Origin: Entomortierella parvispora
Taxonomy: Eukaryota > Mortierellomycota > Mortierellomycetes > Mortierellales > Mortierellaceae
Direction: 5' to 3'
Assembly (NCBI GenBank): GCA_963573315.1
Contig: OY752145.1
Span: forward strand, 2,046,001-2,110,000
DNA length: 64,000 bases
Positions 53,801 to 64,000 of the stretch are shown piece by piece (within the stretch, counting starts at the first letter, position 1; each line of letters starts with the position of its first letter). The notes under the pieces are model-generated. The model did not search any database, was not told the origin of the DNA, and was given only the letters and a program-made list of their open reading frames with translations. Position numbers and translations under genes: made by a program.

Positions 53801-54862
53801 TCAAAAGGAGATTGTTGACTCGGATCAAGGATTCCTCAACACTATGCTGGCTCAATTGCACACCAAGCTGGTCGGGATGTTTGAGAAATATGTGGTACCG
53901 TGAATGACTACATTTGTCCGATGTTGTTAGCCGCAAGAGTTAAGGAAAAATCTAACCACCCTATTTTCGGCCATATTTAGGAGGAGCAGCTCAAGTTTAT
54001 CGAAGAGGCTCGATCCAAGACCAAGCGCAAGGGGGTGCTGCCGTTCATGAGAATATTCCCACGATTTGCTCAACGAATGGAGGCCCTCTTAGAAGGCAAT
54101 GAGTCGACAGAAGCTCGCCAATTGATTAGTGCTGCATACGATAAATTAGTTCGCGTGATGTTTGAGTCGACCGAGGCATTGGCCAAGGAGACGGTGGACT
54201 TTGATGACAAGGAACAGGGATCTCATGTGGTCAATATTGAGAACATGCACCATTTCTACAGCGAAATGAGACTGCGCAAGGTCAAAGTGGCAAAGCTTGA
54301 GAGTTACATGAAGTATGCCAAGGCTTCTTACGAATCTCATCTAGAGACTTATGTTCGTGGTGTCGTTCGAAGGTCGCTGTCCAAGCTTTTGGTAAGTTTG
54401 TCTTGATCTTTTTTTTTTCATATATGTTTTTGACTTCAAGCCATATTTCTTGATTGACTCTCCGTTAAATGTAATACTCTCTGCCTTCCCTAGGATTTCT
54501 TTGACGGTGTTGAGGGTCTGGTTAAGACCAAGACTTCGGCCTCTGAGGATGTTGGGTTCCATTTGACGTATAACAAAGCTGCGCTCAAGAAGGTGGTGTC
54601 GCAGTATCCCCCGTCGGTCGTCCGCAAAGATCTGTTGCATTTGTATCGCAAGGTTGAGAAACATTTTGCTTCTTCAGACGAGGAGCAGGAAGGACTACTC
54701 CAGGTGGCATGGAGAGGCATCCAGGAAGAATTTATAAGACAGCACGAACGATTCTCAAGACTGATCCGCGAATGCTACCCCGCCGAGGCTAATGTTCAGA
54801 TGGAGTTTTCGGTGCAGGAGCTACTGGGGTTTTTCTCAGAGATCGCAAAGTCACATCATTAG
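50811..54862 (+). CDS. SEC3: Exocyst complex subunit Sec3
   Basis: Exocyst landmark subunit that binds PI(4,5)P2 and Rho GTPases and tethers secretory vesicles at growing tips. Ten exons: 50811-50922, 51161-51304, 51429-51541, 51613-51769, 51868-52874, 52954-53065, 53155-53683, 53765-53894, 53981-54391, 54494-54862; product 1,027 aa. The N-terminal PH-like domain (about 38-175) reads TYVKIFEEEKAGKDI, KVRLHKVKKTSATSYHIGRT, WHLDEIKSIENVDARRWTVV. A Ser-rich linker follows, then coiled-coil helices (ELDKGIEELDDMDSWLSLYR) and the CorEx/CATCHR rod ending in FSVQELLGFFSEIAKSHH. Intron 1 could instead hold an exon at 51006, but that reading stops at 51061. Tail to tail with the PH-domain gene, 65 bp apart. 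Confidence 0.93.
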
Positions 54863-54927
54863 AGCAGAAGAGTAGCCCAGAACGTAGAGGAGTACAAGCC
54901 GATATTTGCAAACAACATCTATTCGGT

Positions 54928-57900
54928 TTATTTGTGTGTGATGAGGACGGGCGCACGGTGAGGGGATCGAGTTGGGATTGCTGGAGCAAATGAGGATTGT
55001 TCGTGATTGAGGGTAGCGACTGTAGCAGAGACCACGATCGAGTCTCCGTCGTATTCCTGTTTGCGTTCGTGTCCCTCCCATCTCTTGGAGGATTCTTCAA
55101 GGCGGTCCTTGTTGAGCTCCTGTTCCCTTTTTAACAACTCCTCCGCCGCCGTTTCCTGAGCAATGGCCATGACCAACTCATCCGTAGGAACAATATGTCG
55201 GGAGATATCAGCTGCAAAAGGATTCTTGTTCCTATTGTGGGAAGGATTGGGTTCCTGAGGATGGAAGCTCAGCGACAATGCAGAGACAAGTAAATCTGGG
55301 TCGACACAGCGTATTTGAGTCGATTGGTAGAGTGGGCGTCTTTCGGACCCTTCCTTTGCAGTCCACTCGCTTGGTATCAAAGATATAGGCGCAGTGTGAG
55401 CAGTACCCCGTGAGGAGAGGGCATTGATTGTACTCGATCGAGATCTGGTATAATCCAGTGAATGTTGTCGATTCTGCTGTCTATGCTTTTCGTCCTTAGC
55501 AGAGGCGGAGGATAATTCCCTGGATTTTGGCGTCATATTGACAGACGATGAGCTGCTAGATCGAGTACTGAGAGCACGAGGTGATACCGGAACTTGATGA
55601 GCTCCAGAATCAGGAAAAGGGTTCCAAGAACTAACATTACCCTCCTTGCTGGAGAGAGAGGTCATCGATTTTGAGAAGCTGTTTCCTTTGACACTATTGC
55701 TGCTCTTAGAGCCTCCGCTCTTCTTGGAAAACGAGGTGGGGGCGACAAGAACAAGACCTCGCAGTAGAGGATTGGAGCTATCTAACGCCTGACTTGTCGT
55801 GGTCGTTGATCGCTTGTTGTTATTGTTGTTGCTGCCGTTGTAATCGATGCTTTGCTCAGAGAAATCGGTTTCGGACATGGAGGTAATAGCAATAGGCTCA
55901 GACTTCAGTACAGAAGAATCGAAGCTGGCGTTGCTGCTAGTCCCATAAACGGACCAAAGTTTTTTGATCTTCTTGGGGCTTGACGCCGAAGACACCGCGG
56001 CCTTGGCCTCCTTTTCCATAATCACTGCGGTCGAGAGATCCTGACCACCACCAAAGTTCACGAAAGAGCCACGATTGAGGGTTCTTTCTTGTTCAATCAA
56101 TGCCATCCCACTCTCCACAGTCGTAGGTGTTATAAGAGAGCTTCCGCTGGATGACGTGCCGTTCGTAGATGTCGAAATCAAAGATTCACTTCTGTCCTGG
56201 TAAGGGTGGTCCACTTCCAAAATATAATACTCTGGCGACGCTAACGATGTTGTAGTAAATGAGTTGGATGATGAGAAGGGCCTTCTTTTTGACGTCGAAA
56301 TAGGCGGCAGTCCTAGTAAAAGCGGAAAATTGGGCGTAAATACGAGATATAAGAGAGGAAAAGGCTACAAAAGACGGTCAAGGTACCAGAATTACCACGT
56401 TGTGCGATCACTGATGTCCCTGATGTTTGCAACGTCGTAGGGCAACTCTTGCCGTCGCCATGGACAACGGTACTCTCGCCATGTGATTGCTGGATCGATG
56501 TCTTCCCGTGGTGATCTTGACCCGAAGAGATGACAGAGGATGGTCTCTGCTTTTTCCTAATATCCGAAGCGCCAGCATAGCTGGATGCTGCGCTGTGAGA
56601 ATATAACGAGGAGGAGAACGACGCCTCCGTATACATAGGTTGTTCCTCTGTAGAGTGCTGTCCATGCCGACTGATTGCCTGACGATTACTATCAATAACA
56701 TCGATGATGCTGATGCTGCTGGAAGTACTGGTGTCAGTAGTGAGACTATGTCCTCCTCCATGAGGAGCTGGAAACCCACGACCGTCATCATTGCTTCTGT
56801 CCTTGTGGCGACTATACAGAAATGACGACGACGTGGCTGACCACGCATCTAAGTTGTCGTCTTCACACATTTGCAAAGATCGTACAGAGGCGCTTCCGGA
56901 GGGTTGCTCGTGAGATGGCATGATCAGCGTGGAGGGATCGTTCATATCTGATAGGGTTGGGTCCTCCAATAACAATCTGTCCAGGACTTTGTCTATGATG
57001 GACTGATCCTCCCGTTGCGCGGTTTGTGCTCCACTGCCGTGTTGGTCTGGATTAAGCTGACTGCGGTACCCGTAGGTCAAACATTTGGCCTGCTCCAAGG
57101 AGCATGCTCTGACGCTGCCACCGATCTTTTTCGTGGCATCCCTCTTGCGCTCTCGAATAAGGTCGATACTCGTCTGAATGAGTTCCACCCACAGGTCGAG
57201 GGTTTCTTGCGTTTCTGCATGAAAGAGATGGTGCTGTTGTTGGTTCGTTTCTTGACCCCCTGTTGTAATCGCACCTCCGGACGATCTGGACGGTGGTGCA
57301 GGTGTTGATGATGAAATTGTCCTTGTGGGCACGCTCTCGGGGATTGTCTCTGGTAGACTCGCAGTCAAGGACAGTCTGAAGGCAAGCTTTGACCGCCGGG
57401 AGAGATCTGGCCCCGAAGTAAGAAGGGAGTAGTCGGCCAAGTTAAGGATCCCGATTGGCTTCGTCTCCATCTGTTTTATTATTCCGCAGAAGGAAACGGG
57501 TCAGTATAGGTGGCAAGCAGCATTCACGTGATGGCCACCATGCGGTTTTGGGTTCTTACGTTCGAGCGGTAGTAAAAAAGGCAGCCGTCTTTCAAGACGC
57601 ACCACCGTCGTCTCCAGACGAGCTGAAGAGAGGACGAGCGTTTCTGGAGCCAGTCCTCCATGAGGACACCACCATCCATAGTTTCAAAAGAATTAGAGTC
57701 ATATCGATCACTGCTGTTGCTCCTGTTGCTGTTCGAGGGGCCGTTGGTGCTGAAAATGGACTGGAACGATGGCGCTGCAGGCGTCACCGGGAACGGGCCA
57801 CCGGTGATTGGTGGCGACTGCGGGTTTCTGTACAAAAAATCGTCGTTGCTGTTTCTCGAACTGCTGCTCTCCTGGTGCTGGCTTCCACCACTGTTCCTGA

Positions 57901-58288
57901 GAAATCCAAGAGCTTTCTTTCCCGGCTTATTCTCGTTACGCGATGGCGGGGCTTTCTGTGGCTGCATCGACTGATTGGAATTGGGACCAGGAGGGGCGTG
58001 AGAATACAAGGTCGAGTCGGAATGGACCTCAAGGTCAAAAACTGAAGAAGATGTCGACGTTGATTCTCGAGCTGTCCCGGTTCTAGTCTGGCTGCTGGTG
58101 CGAGCAATGACAGTGTCGTTCTCAGGGCTGGATACCAACCTTTTGGGTCGATACACCAGTGGAGCGTCAATGTCCTTCCCTTGAAACGCGTCGGGACTCC
58201 AACAGATGTTCTTGCTAATACTGTGATACTGATGGGCAGGCTTCTCTGGGAGATCCACCAAATGAAAGCCTCTATTTCTAGGGTTCAT
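54928..58288 (-). CDS. PH-domain protein with long disordered tail
   Basis: Three exons: 57560-58288, 56396-57470, 54928-56312 (89- and 83-nt introns, GTAAGA and GTAATT donors); product 1,062 aa. The PH domain runs from about residue 212: MEDWLQKRSSSLQLVWRRRW, CVLKDGCLFYYRSN, then METKPIGILNLADYSL, KLAFRLS and HLFHAETQETLDLWVELIQ. A ~45-residue Ser/Thr/Pro insert splits it between two strands. The rest is Ser/Thr/Gln-rich with one probable helix near the end (ETAAEELLKREQELNKD). The PH domain suggests binding of a phosphoinositide membrane; partners are unknown. It resembles fungal PH adaptor proteins, but no orthologue was identified. Exon 3's join was verified in phase (GLPPISTSKRRP). Confidence 0.82.
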
Positions 58289-60176
58289 TTCGAAGATAGT
58301 GAGATACGCGTTCCCAAATGGGTTGATCTTCTCGAAATATATTGGGGGGATGCAAGAGGGGGGGAGGGAGGGGGTTTGTTGTCTTGGACGAGGAGGATTG
58401 CGAGAAGGGAGCTTTGAGGAGGGTGAAAATAAACGTTAGACAAGCCTTGACGAAAGAGGGAATGTGAATGAGGAGAATGAGAAGAGAAGGATGAATGTGA
58501 TGATTCAGCGATGGAAAAGAACAGGGGTCGAGAACCAGTTCAATTGCCCCTCGCACAGACACACGCAGCGCAGATTCACAGACAACGCGGATGCCTTCGA
58601 TGACGATTATAGGCGGCACTCAATGAACTGTGAGGGTCAGTCAGCTGTTGATTGCGGCCAGGGCTGGCACTTGTGTCCCCTTGCGCTGGTATTCAACCAC
58701 GGAGGATACAGCCGATCCCTTTGTCGGGCAGACTCTTGTTGGGCATCGCAGCAGGTCCGTCGCCTATCCACTATTGATTGTATTGATGCAATTCGTCGCC
58801 TTGGGGACGGTGGGGCATTTTGAGTAAATTGACATCGCGCCATCGTCCTTGCCTCCTTCTGGCATTGCTCACAGGTCACCCACCCACTTTGCAGACCTAA
58901 CACCCCCCCATCTCTGCACATTTGCTTCCTCTCTTTCTTCTGTGGCTCACCTGTTCACCTTTTTGCTCTTCCTGTTTCTTTCTGCGTCGGATAAGGGATT
59001 GTCGTCGTGTACCTTCACAGCCGCCGCTCATCGTCCATCGATCAGAAGGACGGGACGGATCGTGGCAATTGCTTTTCTTGATTTGTTCCTGTTTGTACGA
59101 CAACATCATCAAAAGTCCACGGTGGCACAAATATCGCCATTCCTCCTAATTGTGGTGGACAGTCCTTTAGTCCACCTGTCAAGACCTACAACGGCCTCTT
59201 CCCTCGGTTGTAGCTGCAAAGGTCCTGTAATGGAGTGTTCGAATGGCTCGCGTGACGGGGGCTAGTTATTTCTCAAACCCGTGTGCTGGATATCTGAAAA
59301 AGACATAAATCGGGGTAGATTGACGCACCTCAGCTGTCTCGGAGAATAGCCAGCCACGGATAACAACGTGGACACAGGGTGGAACCTTGCTATCATCTTC
59401 ATTCATTGTTGGGTCAAGGCGTCTGGCTAACACAAAAATAAAAAAAATATTATTGTTTGTCAGCTAATTGAAGAGGACGCGGCCCACGGGCATGTTTAGG
59501 GCATTTGCGCTCTCAACTCTGCGCCCTTCCCTCAAAAAATCCAAGGAGCAAGTTTTCTCACCACGGCTGACTTTTATTAGGGATCGGAATAGCCCATTGT
59601 GTATATTGTGCTTGATGTCATGACTTTCGACTTTTACAGTAGCATCAACAACGTGGAAATGCACGGTCAATATTGTCAATTCAATCTCAATGAGCAAAAC
59701 AGCAGCCATTTGTGAAGATCCTGAACACGGCAAAAATGGAACGCACAGTGTTCATCATGTGCCGATGGCGCATCACAGCAGTGACTCGGAGAAACAAATC
59801 GATTCAAGGGAACCATGTGGATCAGATCGTCCTCACATCGGCCCCTGTTGGAAGAGGAACAAAAAAAGACCTCGAAACTCAAAAATCAAAAAAACTCTAG
59901 CACGCCACGTGCTACTTTGTTGTGTTCATTCCATCCCAAAGGCGATAAGGGTTCTCTTTCGGCCAGCACAAACAGTGGTTGATCTTACTCGAACGTGGCC
60001 ACGGTTTCGCTCGGTTTGCGGTTATGTCTTATTGCTCTTTTGGTAGGTATACACTTGTTTTTCTTTAATGATACCAACTTTGCACAGGATCACGACTAGA
60101 AAAAACAACCAGTTTTGGAATGAAAGAACTTGTCAAAATAATGTACATGCACATGTACAGAAGAAAAGTGTGCTTT
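58289..60176. other. Gene-poor stretch with two doubtful small ORFs
   Basis: 1.9 kb between the PH gene start and the 3' end of the nucleoside transporter. The first ~300 bp is promoter and leader for the PH gene. Two overlapping ATG frames were considered: minus 59464-59709 (81 aa, MAAVLLIEIELTILTVHFHV at the start) and plus 59690-60046 (118 aa, Cys/His/Lys-containing). They overlap head to head and neither shows a domain. A CT-rich tract lies at about 58895-58985. Confidence 0.45.
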
Positions 60177-62104
60177 TTATGAGACAATGCCGGCAATGCA
60201 GGCTGAGATCAATGTCGAGACGGCACCTGACATGCACGCGGAGAAGGAGAGGCGAGCAATGGCGTCTGCTCGATCGGGTGCAAGGGTCAGGAACAGCGAG
60301 ATCTGGGTTCCGATCGAGCCAATATTGGCGAACGAGGCCATAGCGTAAGTAGTGAGCAGCTTGGATCTCGGATTCAATGTGTCTTGGATCTGCGTAAATG
60401 AGGAAAAGGCTGCAAACTCGTTCAAGATAAACTTGATGCCCATTGCTTCCGCACAAGGCATCAGATCCTCAGATGGGATACCGATCAACCAGGCGAGAGG
60501 ATAGAGGACCCAGGAAGCTATCTTTTGGATCGAGATTTCCACTCCGTAGAAATGGAAAATCCATCCTAGGAACCCGTTTGCTAGACCCAGCAGCGAAATC
60601 ACAGCCAACAGTACTGCAATAATGACAATACAGAGCTTGATGCCAAAGATGGCTCCGTTGGAGATGGCATGGATGGCGTTCGATTCTCGATCCTTATACG
60701 CTGGTGACACTGCTACGCCTTTGGTCAAAGGCACTTCCTCCTCAGGAAATCGAATCTTGGAGATAACAACGGCACAGGGGACCGACATCATGCAGCAGGT
60801 CAAAAGCGCGGTGGCATCCGCTCCAAAGGTAAGTAGACCCAAAAATACGGATCCAGAGATGGTGGCGAATCCAGAGGTAAGAACTTGGTGTAGTTCGGCC
60901 TCTGTCAAATCCGACACAAATGGACCAATCAACATGGAGGCTTCAGACATGCCAACAAATGGCGCCGCGCAGGCGGCGACACATTCCACTCCTGAAATAT
61001 CAATGATGTGAATGACCAGCTGAGCCATACTGGCGACGACGGACTGCACAATGTTATAGAAGTAAAGGCATTGAATGACGGCAGCGAACAAGATTAGGGC
61101 CGGTAAAACCGACACTGCAAACGAGTCTGCAAACTCATAAGTCTTTCCCTCAACAATGACCGAGTTCGGTCCAAAAATGAACTCGCGGCCTTGAGCTGCG
61201 TAAGACAAGAAGTTTTCGGCTTGCTGAGCGATAAACTGAAAGACGTCGTAACCCACAGACCAACGTATGATGAGCAGTCCGAGGACGTATTGCATGAAAA
61301 TCCCGGTCCAGACGATCTTCCAAGAGATCGCCGTTCTATTCTGAAGGCCAACAAATACAATACAATATTCGGTTAGACCATTCCGGGCCAAACTAAAGGA
61401 TCGTCACGACAAGACCCAAGATGCGCAAATCCACCAAGGGTTCTTTCGTTACAAATATATCGCGTCATTACCTTTGAGCAGAGGAAGGTCACACCAAGAA
61501 GAACAACCAATCCGAGACAACTGATAAGCCTTTGGCCCCGAGTTCCATGGGAGTCGTTGGGCCTCAGTGCGGCTGTCAAGATCAAGGCCACAGGTGGGAT
61601 TCCAAAGCCAATGGCTCTTTGCAGCCAGAGTGGTAAACTACTGATGAATTTCGCTCCAGCATTCCAAGCTGAGCCAATGGGTCTGCTTATGGTGCCATTG
61701 GGTAGGTGCTGGACAACCAACCACCAGACAATTGCTGCATAGAGCAAGGACAAAACCAAGACGTTGCCTTCTTTGTGGATAACAACGGCAGGGATAAAGA
61801 GCCCTGTGCAAATGAGGAAGACTAGGAGATGGTGAAAATTCGATCTGTTGTTATGATAAGCAGCAAAGTGGCCATGATATGAGGATGCGACCGAAGGAGG
61901 AGCTTTGTTGCCATTAATGCCTCTGTTGATATTGTTGTGCTTATTGTTCACAGCGTGGTCGGCCTTGTAAGTCGGCTCGTCCACCATGTCATCGGTGTCA
62001 CTCGAAGGTTGGGATTCAATGTAGTCCAGTTTTTCGTCATCGATGGAGTGAGGGAGCTGTTGCTGTTGCTGTCGAGGGGCAAAGAGGTTCCTGTCTTTGG
62101 ACAT
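60177..62104 (-). CDS. Concentrative nucleoside transporter (CNT/SLC28)
   Basis: H+- or Na+-coupled nucleoside uptake, probably at the plasma membrane. Two exons, 61472-62104 and 60177-61340, with a 131-nt intron; product 598 aa. The N-terminal ~90 residues are hydrophilic (Gln, Asn, Asp). Membrane segments follow: LLVFLICTGLFIPAVVI, NVLVLSLLYAAIVWWL, VVLLGVTFLC and more. CNT core signatures are clear: SVLPALILFAAVIQCLYF, FVGMSEASMLIGPFV (re-entrant loop with the Glu of the nucleoside site), the GFATISGSV stretch, then KFILNEFAAFSS and YAMASFANIGSIGTQI. The start at 62104 is the first ATG of the open frame. Works with uridine phosphorylase in nucleoside use, though they lie 31 kb apart. Ion coupling cannot be told. 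Confidence 0.92.
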
Positions 62105-62327
62105 GGTGAGGGTGCTTCGTGGGAGAGTGCAAGAAAAAAAGGCACCCCCGGTTTTCAACAAAAAAAAAAAAAAAAAACTTTTTCCCGGATGATGTTGGAT
62201 TAATGAGTTTTGACTCGACAGACGTGTTTCAATTTCTTTGTGGTGTTGGTCCCAATACGGTAGATGAAAGGTTCTTTTTTTTTTTTTTTTTTTTGGTGGC
62301 GCGTTGACAGTTTATTCAGCGAAACTA
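62105..62327. promoter_or_regulatory. CNT upstream region with homopolymer runs
   Basis: 223 bp between the CNT start and the FAD monooxygenase stop, with an A run at about 62160-62177 and a T run at about 62276-62294. Confidence 0.4.
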
Positions 62328-63908
62328 TTAAACAACAGCCGTCGTCGCCGCAGGAGCGTGCCCGGTCTCTGGCGCGTCAGTGATAACTGCCGCATTGTCG
62401 CTCTTGTTTTTCTGCTGCTCATGTTCGAAACGCTTGGAAGCCAGCTGTGGGAGAACATGACCAGTCCCTCTCTTTGGAGCCTGGGGGAGGAAGGCAACCT
62501 GTGGGCGGTAGGACGCCCCTTTCAGCACAGTACTGTATTTCACAGACTGAGGCACCAAATGGATAGCGAGGAAACGGATGGCACGTTCCCAGAAGGTCTA
62601 CAACGTTCGTTGCCGAGAACGATGCTGTTAGCCATCTGGTAGTGTCTTTACGAGACTTCTGACACCTCCAGGTTGTTCATCTTACCTGTCCATGCAAAAA
62701 GAGGGTGCTCATTTTGTTGGCATCAGCCTGGTCCTTTACGTGAGGGATTCTTTGAGACTTGTAGCTCTGAAAGGCATCTTGAATGGCCTCTGACGACTGA
62801 GAAGGCAAGTCGTAGAGACAGTTGGCCAAGATTACCGCATCTTGCATGGCAGAGACTGCACCCTGCCCAGCGCTGGATAGAAGCTAAGGGACATATAAGC
62901 ACAGACACGGAGGGTCATTGAGCCATTTATCGTTACGATCGTGGACAACCAGTCGACACAATTGAAATTTTCCAGAAGTTGGGCTCATACCTTGTGTGCG
63001 GCTGGGACAAAAGAAGAAGCACAAAGACGAGGCACAAAGAAGAGGCACAAGTGAGAGGCACAAAAAAAAGGGCACAGGTGGGCAAGGTTGAATTTTTAGA
63101 GTCAGACCTTGCTCTTTTTGCTGACGACAGGGTAAATGTTGGGCAGTTCACTACTCACCATCTCCAATGAGCACCGTCCGCCCATGGTACCAAGTCTCGT
63201 ACAACTTGTCTTCAAGGAAGGCTCGACAAACTTCGCCATCGGGTGTCGACAGGACCAAGTCACCAATGGTACGGCAACCTGGCACTCGCAGGTTCTTCAC
63301 CACGTCGAGAGTCTCTTCACTCACATTGGTGGACCATTCCGAGTTGCGGAGTCTTGTTGCCTCCGCGAGTGACAACGAGGTCTGCTGAAGAACAACAATC
63401 CAGCAAACTCGCTTCTCACTAATGTTGAACTCTGACCACTGTGTATGGAAACGTACAATTCGTTAGCTCGTTAGTTGTGTTCGAATGCTCAAGTCAACAC
63501 TGAAATATTTATCAACCTACACTGAAGTTTGAACCATCGCCAACGACATGATTGTACACCGCTTCCTTTCTCTCTACGAAGGGGTAGTCTTCGGTATCCA
63601 AGGGGCTTGTGGTACCCATGATGCAGACGTAGCCTTTATCCTGCTCTTCGGAGTCAGAGAGAGGCAACTTGTTTTCTTTCTTCAGACAAGAGTACATGTG
63701 CTGTCGGATACCACTATTGATACCGTCAGCCCCCACCAGGATTGAACCGTGGTCTTTGGTTCCATCCTCACATTCAATAGTCACCCCTTCATTGTTCTGC
63801 TCAGTGAACACGACCTCTTTGCCAAAGTGAATCTTTTCGGAGGGCACCTTGGACTTTAGCAATTGGTAGAGCATGGCTCGAGACAACAGGAGGCAGTCAT
63901 ATCCGACC
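62328..63908 (-). CDS. FAD-dependent monooxygenase, N-terminus off window
   Basis: Class A flavoprotein monooxygenase (PHBH/UbiH type) lacking its N-terminal FAD-binding exon(s), which lie beyond the right edge. Exons in window: 63521-63908, 63159-63438, an 11-nt microexon 62991-63001, 62686-62883 and 62328-62597, all in phase. Visible: GYDCLLLSRAMLYQLLKSKV; SILVGADGINSGIR (the DG motif binding FAD and NAD(P)H); YHGRTVLIGDAAHKLLSSAG (GDAAH motif, completed only by the microexon); GQGAVSAMQDAVILANCLYD; and a C-terminal YRPQVAFLPQAPKRGTG. Without the microexon the GD motif would be broken and the frame shifted. The final exon uses a TAG acceptor at 62598. Substrate unknown. Confidence 0.86.
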
Positions 63909-64000
63909 CTACATTTTGGCAATACTCTGTTAGTGGCGTTCTTTTTGAGGATCAGCAGAAGAAGGAGAGGGACAAGGGGGAAAGGAAGAGGGGGAATTCA
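63909..64000. other. Intron at right edge (FAD monooxygenase)
   Basis: A TGTAG acceptor at 63909-63910 opens the exon in phase 2, so the preceding exon is further right. The remaining bases are pyrimidine-rich on the minus strand and no donor with a fitting exon was found before the edge. Confidence 0.5.

Noticed and set aside
57455..58045. 196-codon plus-strand frame over PH gene exon 1
   Set aside because: Shadow of the minus-strand coding exon; the PH signature and splice sites are on the minus strand.
62600..62640. Extra exon starting MANSIVLGNE in the FAD monooxygenase
   Set aside because: It runs out of frame into a stop; splicing directly from 62686 to 62597 gives the expected HGQTFWERAIRF.
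1..64000. CRISPR array, rRNA operon, prophage or biosynthetic gene cluster
   Set aside because: No spaced direct repeats, rRNA sequence, phage genes or synthase clusters were seen; the DNA is eukaryotic nuclear.

Overview
The window is nuclear DNA from a filamentous fungus. Genes are split by short GT-AG introns of about 55-250 nt, promoters are pyrimidine-rich, and the two tRNA genes carry no encoded CCA. Protein signatures fit an early-diverging Mucoromycota fungus of the Mortierella type, but that placement is an inference from gene style and remembered homologues; no search was run.

Layout. 0.1-4.1 kb: the 5' part of an unidentified protein and a 14-TM MFS drug/H+ antiporter, both on the minus strand. 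5.5-20.2 kb: five consecutive genes with mitochondrial products: complex I 49-kDa subunit (NDUFS2), mitochondrial ketoacyl-ACP synthase (CEM1), ribosomal protein uL3m, trifunctional C1-tetrahydrofolate synthase with a very long presequence, and an OMA1-like metallopeptidase. A 3.5-kb gene-poor, CT-rich stretch lies inside this run. 20.5-25.5 kb: a gene-poor, repeat-rich island bounded by tRNA-Met(CAT) and tRNA-Val(AAC), with a MITE-like element, short repeat families and a decayed coding remnant.

26.1-34.1 kb: a HAPSTR1/DUF4588-like polyQ protein, uridine phosphorylase, a long Swi5 recombination protein, galactokinase and a Cof-type HAD phosphatase. 34.3-42.9 kb: RRN3 (Pol I initiation), ERG25 (sterol C-4 methyl oxidase, start codon split by an intron) and an Sfp1-like zinc-finger factor. 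44.6-50.6 kb: a candidate small Cys-containing protein, a UPF0538/C2orf76 protein and a large leucine-rich-repeat protein. 50.8-58.3 kb: exocyst Sec3 converging on a PH-domain protein. 60.2-63.9 kb: a concentrative nucleoside transporter and an FAD monooxygenase that runs off the right edge and contains an inferred 11-nt microexon.

Functional threads: mitochondrial lipoate, complex I, translation and one-carbon metabolism (5.5-20 kb); nucleoside uptake plus uridine phosphorolysis (CNT and UPP); ribosome-biogenesis control (RRN3 and Sfp1-like); membrane and polarity functions (Sec3, PH protein). Exon borders were worked out by hand from splice consensus, reading phase and expected family sequence. 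No toxin gene, CRISPR array or virus was seen. I found no convincing new multi-gene system; the most interesting items are the tRNA-linked repeat island, a shared TCACGTGA box near -55 of both tRNAs, and unusual exon structures.
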